DNA of 64,000 bases from Nereocystis luetkeana (GCA_031213475.1 JARUPZ010000013.1:3286731-3350730); one strand, 5' to 3'. Shown: positions 24,201 through 31,893, counted from the stretch's first letter. The notes: generated by a model from the letters alone, not told the origin. Numbers and translations are program-made.

Positions 24201-26349
24201 ATGCTCTATGCCGACGATGCAGGCATAGTATCGAGATCACCCAACGGCCTGGAGAGGATGATGACGGTGATCGTGTCTGCATGTGCCGCTTTCGGCCTGA
24301 CGGTCTCGGAGGCCAAGACGGAGATAATGTGTCTGCAAACGAAAGATGGGGGGAACGTGCCGTTCACCGTCACCGCCGCCGGCCAAGTGTACAAACAAAC
24401 GACCGAGTTTGTGTATCTGGGCGGGGCTATCAGCGCAGATTGGACGGGCAGAAGTGTCGAGGTAACGCGTCGACTCCAGAGGGCATGGGCATGCTTCGGA
24501 CGGTATAAGATGGAAATTTATGACCGCCCGGGTGTGCGCCTACGCCTGAAGGTGCGAATGCTGAGAGCCGAGGTGATCGAAACGTTGCTCTACGGTTGCG
24601 TTACTTGGAGCCCGAGCAAGACTGATTACGGTAGGCTACGGGAGGTCCACCACAAGATGCTCCTCCGATGCATCGGGTGGCGAAAACGAAAGCGCGAAGA
24701 CCACATTCTATCCTATGCTAGCGCGCTTCTCAGGACAACATCTGAAAGCGTTGAGACGACGGTACGCAGACGTAGGCTCTTGTTTGCGGGCTTTGTGACA
24801 CGAATGGGAGAGGAGCGTCTGCCGAAGAGGGTGATGTTTGGGGAGATGGTTGGGGGTAAGGGTTACTCCGGAGGACAGGAGTGGGACTGGATGAGGTACC
24901 TTGAGGAGGACCTCAAGGAGTTCGGCATCAAGCTCGAAGGGTGGCGCGAGGCAGCACAGAAAGCCGGCAGATGGTTCCGACGGGTCGAGGAAGGGGCGGA
25001 GGCCTTCATGCGGAAATGGCACACAGATGAGAAGGAGGCATCGGCAGAACGGCATAGAATAGCTGCAACCACGACCACAGCCGTTGACGCCAACGCGAGT
25101 GTGCAGAATGGCAGGGAAGAGGGGGGGGGCGAAAGGGGGACGAGGGGGAATGGCGCGGGGGGGGAGGGGAGGCGGTCTGCCCAACAGACTGAAGCCTGGT
25201 TATGGCCATCATCGTCATGATGCACTCCTTTCTTTGGGACCCAAGTAACTAGCATGGTGCCATCTGGGCAACTTTGCGTGTCTGTATGCTCCAGTGCCTG
25301 CCTTTGGTATTTTCTTTCCCCCCCGCCCGTGAGTATCGCTTTTTTGTCCCTTCTTTTTTTTTCATTTTTCTTTCATTCCCGTTTGTACCTCTTTGTGTCT
25401 TTGTTAGTATGGTCCGTTTTGCCTTTTTTTTGCGTTTTGCTATCTGCCTCTGTTTTAGTTTTGTTTTAGTTTTTCTTTTGCTTAGCTTCATCTTCTTTTT
25501 TTAGGTTTTTGTCTGCTATTAATAGTCTCCTTTTTGCTTCCCTGGTGTCCGCAGTGGTGGAGTGCGTATGCTTGTTTTTTTGTTTTTTGCCTCTGTTTTT
25601 ACTTGAGGTATTTCTTCCACTCCAGAGTTATTGGAGCCTGTCCTGCGACCACGGACTGCATTGAATTGTGAGTTAATGTGAGAACAACAACAACAACAAC
25701 AACAACAATACCCAAAACAAAGAAAAGCGGCCACCACCACGTTTTGGTGACAAATTACTTGATACCATGGTACTATGATACGATCATCGTGCAGTATGAA
25801 AGGAGAGAAAAAATAGCGATATTTTGTACAGTACGTACGTACTCAAATATGCTAAGTACGGTGGTACACGTACGTTATGTCATGCTGCACGCGTATCGTA
25901 CGGCTCCTCGCACTGCCATAGTTCGGACGGTCAAAGTACCACCCCCCCACCCGGTAACCCGAGATAGTTCCTGTGGCTCAAGCTGTGCTACGAAGCGATT
26001 GTCGCTAGTTTCCGTAATTTCCTCCTTTCCCCCTCGGGATGCTATCGGATGCCCCAGCGCTACGTAACACGATGCACACCTGAACAGGCGTCATGCTCTC
26101 GAATCCCATCTCCTGCACCACCTCTATCGTTTCCTGGCTGAGGGCCGGGCGGCAGGCATTAAAAGAAGTGGAGGGGGCAAGGCCGGTGCGCCGCTTCGCA
26201 GCAGGCTTTACACCGTCCCCGGTTGCTGCCGTCGCTGCTGCTGCCGCTGCTGTTGCTGTTGCTGCTTCTTCTGGTGTTGGTGATGGTACTGGTGTTGCTA
26301 CTGGTCCTTGCGCCTCCGACCCGCATTCGATTTCTTCGTCCGCGTTCAT
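422..26349 (-). CDS. DEAD-box ATP-dependent RNA helicase, DDX55/Spb4 family (14 exons)
   Basis: Joined exons: 26349-26080, 18807-18641, 17693-17494, 14911-14782, 14406-14202, 12263-12126, 10897-10729, 9682-9618, 9126-9040, 8311-8232, 6865-6731, 4348-4279, 1782-1613, 905-422. The total is 2370 nt, 789 residues plus TAG, and every splice phase agrees. Visible helicase motifs in order: Q motif GFESMTPVQ (82-90), Walker A AVTGSGKT (107-114), PTREL (about 144-148), TPGR (195-198), LDEAD (219-223), SAT (251-253), ARGID (390-394), HRVGRTAR (415-422). Next come the DUF4217-type domain (about 448-545), a Lys/Glu-rich segment, an acidic patch and a Gly/Arg-rich tail. Spb4/DDX55 is known to act in nucleolar maturation of the large ribosomal subunit. 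The core matches that family nearly residue for residue across exon joins. The usual length is about 600 residues; the excess is the N-terminal Ala/Thr-rich leader and the RGG-like end. The start at 26349 is the first ATG of the open exon; a 5' UTR exon upstream is possible. Confidence 0.93.
906..1612 (-). other. Helicase intron 13
   Basis: Next to exon 14 lies a long pure GGA/GGGA-type purine tract (about 920-1075 on plus), which is the polypyrimidine tract of the acceptor on the minus strand. A short CGCAC repeat lies at 1528-1556. No gene or element is recognised. Confidence 0.7.
1613..1782 (-). CDS. Helicase exon 13 (charged helix)
   Basis: 170 nt encoding [16 protein letters not shown], a Gly/Lys linker and [14 protein letters not shown]. 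The acceptor is ttccttcag and the donor CT|gtgagt. The preceding intron contains poly-G runs. Confidence 0.85.
1838..2115 (-). repeat. Dispersed ~600-bp family, partial copy (reverse)
   Basis: Contains the family signature GGCCGTAGTCGTATGACC twice, the GGACGGAGCACGTTGGG block, GTGAGCTGCATCCTACTGA, and the end TTTTCCGGTGTGGCCGCTTC. It is shorter than the copies at 36.0 and 43.4 kb. Poly-G runs sit beside each signature. Confidence 0.6.
2128..2750 (+). repeat. Degenerate GGTT tetranucleotide arrays
   Basis: Two blocks (about 2128-2415 and 2563-2745) of GGTT/GGTC/GATT units, separated by a tRNA-like segment and tandem TACCTGGTA motifs. Similar arrays occur at 18350-18640 (as AACC) and 52397-52450. 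Confidence 0.75.
2464..2512 (+). repeat. tRNA-like SINE head fragment
   Basis: GTGGCTCGGTAGGTGATCCG resembles a tRNA box A region and matches the tRNA-like part of the SINE at 54.8 kb read in reverse. No box B or cloverleaf follows, so it is a fragment and not a tRNA gene. Confidence 0.4.
3505..3852 (+). repeat. LINE 3'-tail repeat followed by CAA/CAG array
   Basis: A roughly 90-bp unit (CTCCAGAGTTATTGGAGCC through GTTAATGTGAGAAC) runs straight into about 250 bp of (CAA)n with interspersed CAG and AAAG. The same unit plus CAA ends the LINE at 25.6-25.7 kb. It is probably a severely 5'-truncated LINE or a SINE using that tail, with later microsatellite growth. Confidence 0.65.
3858..4090 (-). 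repeat. Dispersed ~600-bp family, partial copy (reverse)
   Basis: Carries GGGACAGAGCACGTTGGGG, a GCTTGCACCAAGCGCGAAGC block, GTGAGCTGCATCCTACTGAG and TTTCCGGTGTGGCCACTTCC. It directly abuts the CAA array. Confidence 0.65.
4279..4348 (-). CDS. Helicase exon 12 (basic coiled segment)
   Basis: 70 nt encoding [17 protein letters not shown]. This matches the family's Lys/Arg/Gln-rich stretch after DUF4217. The acceptor is ccgaacag and the donor CAG|gtatga. Confidence 0.88.
4516..4660. repeat. GATC-rich dispersed repeat
   Basis: GATCTATCTGATCTGCCTAC, AGATGATCTATTAATAG and GATCTGTAGTAGTACAGG match the block at 13550-13685. It contains one copy of the CTATTAATAG palindrome. Confidence 0.55.
4765..4875. 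mobile_element. TA-flanked palindromic MITE, family A, copy 1
   Basis: A 111-bp near-perfect palindrome, CTATTACGGGGG to CCCCCGTAATAG, with GTTAACAGGACC and its inverse inside. There is no coding capacity. TA lies on both sides of the TTACGGGGG ends, as expected for Tc1/mariner-type insertion. Confidence 0.8.
4935..5060 (+). repeat. 61-bp tandem duplication
   Basis: Two copies of ATATCGAACCTACAGCAGTC followed by GTGGAGAGCTCTCGCTCTG and TTGTCCTCTCCCT, nearly identical to each other. Confidence 0.8.
5072..5385 (+). repeat. ~63-bp tandem array, five units
   Basis: Each unit runs CTAGGAGACCGCAGTTTGAC, CCTTGACTGACCGCC, then an ACACTAA-AGTACAGTAA stretch. Units have diverged by point changes and small indels, so the array is old. 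Confidence 0.8.
5482..5767. mobile_element. Foldback element with ~80-bp terminal inverted repeats
   Basis: The left end GCCGAGAGGCACGCCCTA and the right end TAGGGCGTGCCTCTCGGC are inverse copies. Homology continues inward through CCCCTGCGCCGAA and GCATGCCCTC. There is no open frame, so it is a non-autonomous foldback transposon. Confidence 0.65.
6537..6648. mobile_element. Palindromic MITE family A, copy 2
   Basis: TTACGGGGGACCATAG with the inverse end TATGGTCCCCCGTAATAG, and AGGACCAAATATTGTGAG inside as in copies 1 and 10. Confidence 0.8.
6731..6865 (-). CDS. Helicase exon 11 (end of DUF4217-type domain)
   Basis: 135 nt encoding [13 protein letters not shown] and [10 protein letters not shown], then an acidic linker to DFTAIK. 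The acceptor is ttttttcag and the donor AA|gtgaga. Confidence 0.92.
7013..7396 (+). repeat. (GGTTC)n pentanucleotide satellite, ~384 bp
   Basis: About 75 pentamers with a few GGTTT, GATTC and TGTTC variants. It is readable in more than one frame as Phe-Gly-Ser-Val-Arg repeats, which is a property of the repeat and not a gene. Confidence 0.9.
7888..8000. mobile_element. Palindromic MITE family A, degenerate copy 3
   Basis: CACGGGACATAGTAATCAGG and the inverse GGTCCTGATTACCACGGTC keep the family layout and centre, with many substitutions. Confidence 0.5.
8232..8311 (-). CDS. Helicase exon 10, ends at a GC donor
   Basis: 80 nt encoding [17 protein letters not shown] and CSFIFR, colinear with the family. 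The only join that matches the family without extra residues uses AG|gcgagt, a GC-AG donor. A GT donor 12 nt further on (exon end at 8220) would add Arg-Val-Ala-Gly in frame. Confidence 0.88.
8312..9039 (-). other. Helicase intron 9
   Basis: Contains a G-run of about 20 nt near 8539-8559 and T-rich DNA. No element or additional exon is recognised. Confidence 0.6.
9040..9126 (-). CDS. Helicase exon 9 (start of DUF4217-type domain)
   Basis: 87 nt, phase 0 at both ends, encoding VPLKEM through KDMVKADR. The acceptor is ccgctcag and the donor AGG|gtgagt. Confidence 0.9.
9127..9617 (-). other. Helicase intron 8
   Basis: Unassigned single-copy-looking DNA with a short AT-dinucleotide patch (9240-9265) and short homopolymers. 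Confidence 0.6.
9618..9682 (-). CDS. Helicase exon 8
   Basis: 65 nt encoding [21 protein letters not shown], which aligns with the segment after motif VI in DDX55. Acceptor attcag, donor AAG|gtagca. The exon sits beside a long GGGA microsatellite. Confidence 0.88.
9707..9840 (+). repeat. (GGGA)n microsatellite
   Basis: An almost uninterrupted run of more than 30 GGGA units directly beside helicase exon 8. On the minus strand it lies upstream of the exon 8 acceptor's far side, not inside coding sequence. Confidence 0.95.
10275..10385. mobile_element. Palindromic MITE family A, copy 4
   Basis: TTACGGGGGACCATCTTAAG and the inverse end ACTATGGTCCCCCGTAATAG, with ACAGACAAAAACCTATATAT at the centre. 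Confidence 0.8.
10729..10897 (-). CDS. Helicase exon 7 (motifs V and VI)
   Basis: Encodes [17 protein letters not shown] and [16 protein letters not shown]. The acceptor is aacacag and the donor G|gtgggt. The motif VI arginine finger residues are intact. Confidence 0.95.
11242..11320. mobile_element. Palindromic MITE family A, truncated copy 5
   Basis: Left half only: CTATTACGGGGAATTATATT, AAATAGGACC and ACACACAAAAACTATATATT. The right arm is replaced by unrelated T-rich sequence. Confidence 0.65.
11330..11455 (+). repeat. Dispersed repeat shared with 34855-34985
   Basis: CCATCAGC-type lead, GTCCGTCCTGACTCCT, CCTAGAGAGA and CTGTGGTCACAGACTGTGAG followed by AGACAGAGGAAGAC are common to both copies in the same orientation. 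The function is unknown. Confidence 0.6.
12126..12263 (-). CDS. Helicase exon 6 (motif IV region)
   Basis: Encodes [17 protein letters not shown] and [13 protein letters not shown]. The acceptor is gggacag, the donor GCG|gtaagc, and both ends are phase 0. Confidence 0.93.
12636..12674 (+). repeat. (GA)n microsatellite
   Basis: About 19 uninterrupted GA dinucleotides within helicase intron 5. Confidence 0.95.
12765..13095. repeat. GATC-rich repeat, three tandem modules
   Basis: TAGATCATTCCCG, TGATCTAGATCATT, ATTCCTGATCTGTA and GGTGGGACCT recur three times. The block ends TGTTGCCGGGTAGGAG, an end shared with the copies at 17.3 and 32.8 kb. Confidence 0.6.
13550..13685. repeat. GATC-rich repeat, short copy
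   Basis: Matches 4516-4660 over GATCTATCTGATATGTCTAC, a CCTCACCTACCGTTGT-type block and GGATCTGTATAAAGTACAG. Confidence 0.55.
14202..14406 (-). CDS. Helicase exon 5 (inter-lobe linker)
   Basis: Encodes RAGLRNP, a Ser/Gly-rich insert, then [17 protein letters not shown] and SFLK. The acceptor is gcgtag and the donor AAG|gtgagg. The Gly/Ser insert between the conserved blocks is longer than in animal DDX55. Confidence 0.92.
14407..14781 (-). other. Helicase intron 4
   Basis: Almost entirely dispersed-family fragments (14540-14760), with G-runs of 15-20 nt next to each GGCCGTAGTCG signature. Confidence 0.65.
14540..14760 (-). repeat. Dispersed-family fragments with poly-G runs
   Basis: GTACTCGATCTCATGCATGG and CATGCCATGCATGGCCGTGG segments in reverse orientation, each following a long G-run. 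Two or three family ends seem to be concatenated. Confidence 0.55.
14782..14911 (-). CDS. Helicase exon 4 (DEAD and SAT motifs)
   Basis: Encodes [11 protein letters not shown] and [15 protein letters not shown], nearly identical to the DDX55 family. The acceptor is tcggcag and the donor AG|gtgaga. Confidence 0.95.
15285..15340 (+). repeat. GGTAT pentanucleotide repeat
   Basis: Eight to nine GGTAT units, two with single substitutions, running into a TACCAGGTA motif. Confidence 0.8.
15700..16430 (+). repeat. Diverged direct repeat pair around a TIR element
   Basis: Both halves read TGTG(C)GGGA-CGGGAT, TTTTCCGAGGCG or TTTGCCGAGGCG, GGGATAcTA, GTGTGGGCA, TTTCACA-CATCA and CACGGGA in the same order. 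One half is at 15700-15845 and the other at 16290-16430, with element D between them. Confidence 0.5.
16034..16273. mobile_element. 240-bp TIR element D, copy 1
   Basis: Ends are TTCTACGATAGAGGT and ACCACTATCGTAGAA (inverse). It is colinear in reverse with 34026-34262 across the whole length, with no coding frame. It is a non-autonomous DNA transposon. Confidence 0.7.
17222..17470. repeat. GATC-rich repeat, long copy
   Basis: Runs from ATTCCCGCTTGATCCACATG through TGTTGCCGGGTGGGAG to AGATGATCTATCTGTAG. It links the two GATC modules that occur separately elsewhere. Confidence 0.6.
17494..17693 (-). CDS. Helicase exon 3 (REL, GG and TPGR motifs)
   Basis: Starts with the base completing Arg, giving RELANQIF, and continues through LLVGG and VGTPGR to VFDTR. 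The acceptor is ctctccag and the donor G|gtgagg. Phase 1 at the end joins exon 4 exactly. Confidence 0.94.
18187..18257 (+). repeat. (TTG)n microsatellite
   Basis: About 23 uninterrupted trinucleotides. On the minus strand this is (CAA)n. Confidence 0.95.
18350..18640 (+). repeat. AACC-type tetranucleotide arrays
   Basis: Degenerate CAACCAAC/CAATCAAT units interrupted by MITE B. It is the complement of the GGTT arrays at 2.1-2.7 kb. Confidence 0.75.
18455..18535. mobile_element. Palindromic MITE family B, degenerate copy
   Basis: GACTGCAGTCCCG and AAAACGGGACTGCAGACC arms with CTAAAAGGGCTA at the end. The left arm is partly lost. Confidence 0.55.
18641..18807 (-). CDS. Helicase exon 2 (Walker A, motif I)
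   Basis: Begins AATIPLF directly after the TPVQ of exon 1, carries TGSGKT and ends in LTPT plus two bases of an Arg codon. The acceptor is ccttgaag and the donor AG|gtgatg, a weaker donor. The phase fits exon 3. Confidence 0.93.
18916..19020 (+). repeat. (GGGA)n microsatellite
   Basis: GGGA units with a few GGGATA interruptions, similar to the array at 9.7 kb. Confidence 0.9.
19378..19490. mobile_element. Palindromic MITE family A, copy 6
   Basis: TTTACGGGGGGCCACAGTAA and the inverse end TTACTGTGGTCCCCCGTAAA. The left flank ends CTA and the right flank begins TAG. Confidence 0.8.
21441..25220 (+). pseudogene. LINE ORF: endonuclease-reverse transcriptase with one in-frame stop
   Basis: A single frame of 1259 codons is interrupted only by TAA at 23532-23534. 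The N-terminus (about 1-140) is basic. Residues 140-420 form an APE/EEP endonuclease: [25 protein letters not shown] and ESDHN. After the stop come RT motifs [32 protein letters not shown] (motif A), [14 protein letters not shown] (motif B) and YADD (motif C). Then follow the LLYGCVTW and [13 protein letters not shown] stretches typical of LINE C-termini. The stop follows VVPQ where a residue before WKDA is expected, so one base change in a Gln-type codon would explain it. It is otherwise a young copy. Confidence 0.88.
25221..25606 (+). other. LINE 3' untranslated region
   Basis: T-rich sequence with runs of CTTTTT and TTTGTTT between the LINE stop codon and the tail repeat. It contains one CTATTAATAG palindrome (25516-25525). 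Confidence 0.5.
25607..25712 (+). repeat. LINE 3'-tail repeat with (CAA)n end
   Basis: CTCCAGAGTTATTGGAGCC, TGCGACCACGGACTGCATTG and GTTAATGTGAGAAC, then ten CAA units. It is the best-preserved of three copies. Confidence 0.7.
26080..26349 (-). CDS. Helicase exon 1 (start codon to Q motif)
   Basis: 270 nt encoding residues 1-90: an acidic, Thr/Ala-rich leader and then the Q motif ending TPVQ. The donor is CAG|gtgtgc and the phase is 0. The leader is low in complexity and is not part of the conserved core. Confidence 0.88.
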
Positions 26350-29300
26350 AACCCCTGCCGGGGGCTAACGCCACACCTCTGGGAACCCTAGACGTCACGG
26401 GCAGTCCGTCCGAGAAGCGTTGGTTACGGGCCACTCCTCTCCTGCTGCTGCTGCTGTTTGGAGCCACCTACAGCCTATGGCGCTCGACCTCAAAAGAGAG
26501 ATACTCAGAAATCTCGCCGCATTTCGAGGGATTTCGTTATACCTGCAAGGCCTTTTAATACCTTTTTCCCTTCCCCGGGGGACATTCGTTTTGCATCACA
26601 CAAGCGGAACAGCTCAACGCCACGCGATTTTTTCCTAGGAGCCCAGGTGCGGACACACAATCCTTTAAAGGGGGAGATTAGACTGTGGTGGTGAGGTGTA
26701 AGCAAGTTATCGCGATCGAACTAATAGCTCGAAGTTGGTCTCTTCCAATGTTTTTATCCTTTTTTTTTTCATTTATACATCCATCCTTCTGGTAGTTACA
26801 GCAGCAGCAGCAGCGGGGCACCGTCCTTTGGATCTCCGGCCTCTGCTCGTGCTGTATTAGGCCACCGCGCTCAAGCGGCAGCATTTTTTCTTTCGCGCCC
26901 CGGGGCATTCTTCATGACGGTTTTGATAGCAACTCAACATCCGCCTCACGTGCTGTTTGTTCCCTCCAGCCTCTCTCGAAAGGCTGGTCCTCTCATCGAA
27001 GGCGGGCCTTTTCCCCCTCCGTACTACAGCAGTATTTATACCAGGTACCTCGCATATGTCATATCCCACGCCCGACACTCCCAACCCAAATCCTATCCAT
27101 CCCCCGCCCGAGCCTGTGACAGTGGTCCAAAACAATTACGACAAGCGAGAAGAAGCCACGGCGGTGCAGACCCGGAGCATTTTTCAAACCAGCCGTGTGT
27201 GTCTCGAGCGAGTCCTCGCATCCGCACCAGCGGTAGGCAGCCCCCTTCCAGCTACGAGTACTCGTATTGCATTTCTCTCTTAGGTCATCGAAGTAACGAA
27301 ATACCTGGTGCATGTCGTACCATGATGAGGCAATATAAAACCCGTAGTAGTACGTGCGATCGAAGTATCATACGACGCACAGCCTGCAAAGATGCGTTTC
27401 GACGAAATCCTCGATCTCACAGCTGCTGTTGCACGAGCATGGACGACCAAAAATAACCACGAGTACCAGGTATCTACTTTCTGTAATGAAGCAGACGAAT
27501 CACTCCGACCGACGACTACCAGTACCCGCAGACTACGCGTACTCGCAGAATAGGCTACTAGGAGCTTAGCTAAGCCTAGCCTAGCCTAGCCTGTAGTCTG
27601 CCTACTACTGTGGTACTGGTACATAAGGTACGCATCTCTTTTGTTTGGGGGCCGGGCTTTCGTCCGCCCCCCTGTCACCCCCATGATCCATGAGGGCGTG
27701 CGCGTGCTCCTGTCAGGCCAAAAATTTCTATTTTCTCGCAGCCGACCCCATTGATCGTTTTTTCCCACAGGGAGCCGGCCCATTGTGCAGACGTCAATCT
27801 TTGCCTCCCGTACGAATGTATATATACCCTGGTAGAATACCTGGTGTACGAGTCAGTGCATACCGGCCCGTTTTTTTGTTTTCGCCTCGTCACGGTTACA
27901 CAAAGCGCTCTCTGGCATCTTTGACTCGACCTTTGACACGCTGGGATACAAGAGAGAACAGGCGGATAGTACAAAGTTTTTTCTTGTATCATCTGCTATC
28001 CTACCAGATACCAGGTACCTGGTATCATATAATATGTGCTGGAAGTTACTGCTGTTCCTCAAACAGCGCGGGGGGCGGGGGGGGTGACGGAGGGGTAGGG
28101 CAGGAAAGGGTGGAGTAGGATTAGGTAGGGTAGGGTGTATTAGGGTAGGGTAAGGCATGGGAAAGGAGGAGAGAGAGAAGGGGGGGGGGGGGTAGCTTGG
28201 GACACATCGGCTGCCCACGTGAGCGCAAGCCATCCACCACCAGGCACCAATAGACCCCCGTCGACGCCGGGTACAGATCCCCACGATACTTTTGACATGC
28301 ACCCAGCGATGTACAAGTATACTCGTAATGCAGATCCACGAACGCAACCTCCATTGTATGTACGAGGTACTGCTGTTTAATGCCAGGTGTTGTTCAGGGT
28401 GTTTTCTATCCCCTTGCTTTCAACCCCAACAGTAAACCTGGAATATGAGCATACAGACGTGGGAGGCCTTGTACACCACCAAGTATGTGGAAGCTCATAA
28501 TCACGACTTCGTAGGCGAGATATAAATCACGACTAAGGGGACGTGTACGAGCCATCCCCGGGTTTGAGGTGTTGTGTCTCGCATTTTCCCGTTGCAGCCA
28601 TCCTTTCCAGCACACCAACCAACTTCCACAGACTAGCGTGCTACAACAGCTGAGCCCTGCAGCAGCGCCTATCTTGCCGAATACCTGGTAGACCCTAGAC
28701 TCTACAATAGGTACATATCACGCAAACTCCCGTCACTGTAATCCTCGCAGCCCTTAAGACCGGCAACTGCCACTGACCCTAACCCTATCCCCGACCCTAA
28801 CTTTTATGTTCCAAGCCGAAACGCAAAGCCTAACCCCCGGGGATGGGTCGTAAACGTCCCCGTAGTCGGGATTTTCAGGTCCCCCAGATGTATCATACGC
28901 CACCTGCCATCGTGGAATGCCAGGTGCCAGGATGCCAGGGGCGAGGGTGTCGATCATGTGTCAGGTACCGGCATACTAGTACAGAGCTATCTCTATCCAT
29001 TGTTGGGAAGCAGGTCCAGACAGCAGCATTTCATAGACGTTATTACTTTCCTCTTTGTTCCCTCAGCGGGGTCCGTTGGCAACTCTCTGGCTCTCTGGCC
29101 TGTCAGAGCTCCCACTCGAAAACGAGCAACGCCTTTCTCTATTACTAGCCGGCGAGCCTTTTTCCTTTTTCCTTTCTTTTTTGTAAGAAGGACCTTCTTT
29201 GTCCATTTTTTGTTTTCGTGGGCCCCTTGTTTATTGTATGCATTAGCGTGTGTGCCGTCGAGCATCCACCTCAAGCACAACACAGCGCAGCGCGATCAGG

Positions 29301-31893
29301 CCTGCACAAAGGAGCAAAGCAACCGCGTGCCGGCCAGAGCGCGACTACCCAAGCGTGCAGACAGACAACCCGAGCAGGCAAACATGGTCGGCTAAAGCCA
29401 GCATGCCGTCGAGCATCCATACCGCTATTAATAGCTCGCTGTGTTTCGGCAGGAAGAAAATGAAATCTGCCCTGCCTTCGGAACGTTTTTAGCGCCGAGC
29501 TCTTGACATTTTTGCGGGTCGTCAGTTTGCACCTACGATCGCGGGCCTTTCTGTCGGCCTCATCTTTTTTCGTTTCTCTTCTTGCTTCTGAGCGAGCGTA
29601 GCGGGCGGCGGAAGCGCCTTGTGGAATCGTACCAGGTGGTATGTTGCAGCATAAGGGGCGTATTCCGTGTACCGGGTACATGTCTAGAAGCAGCAGCAGC
29701 AGTACGTCGTAGCGACACTTGTGACTGATGATACGGAATCATACGAGAGTATCTTTATTTGTAGTATAAACTTATACGTACCCACCAGCAGTATTAAAAA
29801 TATGTACCTATTAATATAATCGTTTTGCTACTCGTACAGGAGTATCAGGTCACCTCGCACTTTCCGCGCGATAAAATTCACGAAACGCTGGGAGGTGAGC
29901 GATACAAACTTGTACAGTACTACCCTTCACACGCCTCCGTAGGTGTTTCACATTGCGCTCCTTTTGGTATTTCATCTCTTTCTATACTTTGAGTATTATT
30001 TGATGTCTCAATCGCAATCTCGATCTCGACTCCCTCTGTATGAATACCTCTCTCTTTTGGGCGACCCGCTACCCGCCTGCCCGTTGAGTCAGGCACGAAG
30101 GATATGCCGCTGCTACTACGGGGGGACCCTAGTTAATAGGACCAACTACTGTTAGTAAAAAAAGGGAAATGTATAGGGTTTTGTGTCTACCGTAGGTCCT
30201 ATTTAATGGTCCCCCGTAATAGCAAGACGTTAACATAGCAAGACATTTAACACTACGAACCTAAAGTAAGACTCACGTAGGCTCACCTAGTACTTTCGAA
30301 GGCAGACCTTACGTGTGTTTTCGTTGTCGGCGTCGGTACTCCTCGCGAAAAGGGAGAGTGTTGCCCCTGTTGCTTGCTGCGGCAGCTCAACCATGCTTCC
30401 GCTAGAGCCTTCTGCTATACCTCGTACACAGTAGTCAGTGTATCGGAATCAACCCCCCCTCCCCCCCCCCACACACCGCTCGCCGCAGCACCGCATGAAC
30501 GGGCAGAGAACCGTTTGAAACTCTGGTGTTGTCGGTACAGTGTGTAGAAACGGAAACGGCAGGAGGGGGAGGCAAAAAGTCTCCCCCCCATTCGTAATAC
30601 GTGAACCGTGCAACAAAAAAAAAAAACGGCTGTGAGATCGAGCATGTCGTCGAAAGTCACCTGTGAAAGCTGTGTGATATCTCCATCGCGCGTTTTCCAC
30701 GCACCACTCTGTGTGGACATACAAGGAACTTTACTACATTCGTATTGATATTTTTTCCCCCCTTACATTTCTGGACAGTGTGGTACGGGTGTTGTGTAAG
30801 CTCTTGAATGATTTTTTTTGTCCCGCATAGAGTGGAACGAAATACGGCTGCTGTGAAAATCATGGGGTGTTGGTTTTATGTTGGAAATTTACAATCAGCT
30901 GTGATACATCATACGAGGTATGTATATACGTAGCCTGTACCGACTACGTACAGTGGCATGTATGTAGCCTGTATTTCGTCTGCCCGACCTCGGAAAAACA
31001 GGTGAGTATTTCTGTAAAAATCACTATTTATCTCGTTTCCCCGAATTCAGAAAATAGATACCAGGATTTGTTTTTACTCAAGACTACAGTACCAGGGATT
31101 TATTAGCCATTTGGGCTCTGCTGACTGCGGGACTCTGCTTCTAATTTTGCCTGCGGCGAATGTGACCCTAATGAAATAAAACCCGACGTAAATTACGTTC
31201 GTTCTCGCTACTAAGTGTTCCTGACTGGATCAAACACGACGAGGCAAACCGTCGACGCATTTGATAGTTAACTGACTATGCAATCTATAACTACGATGTC
31301 ATACTATTAATAGGACAGGGTGTATACTTGTTTTTTTTTCCATGTGCAACACCCCGTCGGACAGCGGTAATATATGCCTGGTATATGGCAGTGACCTGAC
31401 GCATGCACCAAACCATTAATTTTGTTTCCCTCCCCCCCCCCGCCCTCCCCTGCCTCCCCCCTCTCCTGCAGTACCCAAACGTCTCCGCGAGTGTCGAGTG
31501 GGAGTTCACGCTCGCCTGCGCGGCGTTTCTTGCCTGAACAACGCGAGGGTCGAAGTACCGAAGGTTGAAAGACGAAAGGTTTAATACCATCGACCGAAAG
31601 GCCCGTCGTGATTCGCCGGAACGTTTTGGAGTACCGAAGGTTGGGAAACCCGAAGTTCAAAACATTTACCCAAGGTTGATTTGCCACAGGTTGAAGACGA
31701 ACAAACGGTTGGAAAAATAAATCAGCAGGAAAAGGTTTTCACGCCGAAAAAAGTACCAGGTATACTTTAATACGGTATTTAAAACGAACAAAGAATCTCA
31801 TACCGAAGAAAGTAAAACGAAAAAAAGAGTCGAAGACCGACCGACAGCAAGAAGAAAGAAGAGGAGGGGGAGGAGAGGGCGTGGGCGGCGAGG
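26350..31893. other. Intergenic region between the divergent genes
   Basis: About 5.5 kb with no frame that resembles a known protein. It is rich in the near-palindrome TACCAGGTA (at least six exact hits), contains CTAGC repeats (27568-27592), a G-run (about 28181-28192), two CTATTAATAG palindromes (29425, 31304) and MITE A copy 7. Promoters and 5' UTRs of both genes should lie here but cannot be placed. Confidence 0.6.
30113..30222. mobile_element. Palindromic MITE family A, copy 7
   Basis: CTACTACGGGGGGACCCTAG and inverse end TTAATGGTCCCCCGTAATAG, with GGACCAACTACTGTTAGTAA inside. Confidence 0.75.

Larger units (their letters stand above)
21441..25712 (+). mobile_element. Non-LTR retrotransposon (LINE) with APE-type endonuclease and RT
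   Basis: The coding part is 21441-25220. It is followed by a T-rich 3' UTR and an end segment (25607-25712) that finishes in (CAA)n. That end segment recurs without coding sequence at 3.5 and 34.8 kb. The 5' boundary is not visible; the true start may lie up to several hundred bases upstream. It is inserted antisense to the helicase gene. Confidence 0.88.
18808..26079 (-). other. Helicase intron 1 (7.3 kb, hosts a LINE)
   Basis: Holds a GGGA array (18916-19020), MITE A copy 6 (19378-19490), unassigned DNA 19500-21400, the antisense LINE (21441-25712) and a short AT-richer stretch next to exon 1. It is by far the longest intron of the gene because of the LINE. Confidence 0.8.
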
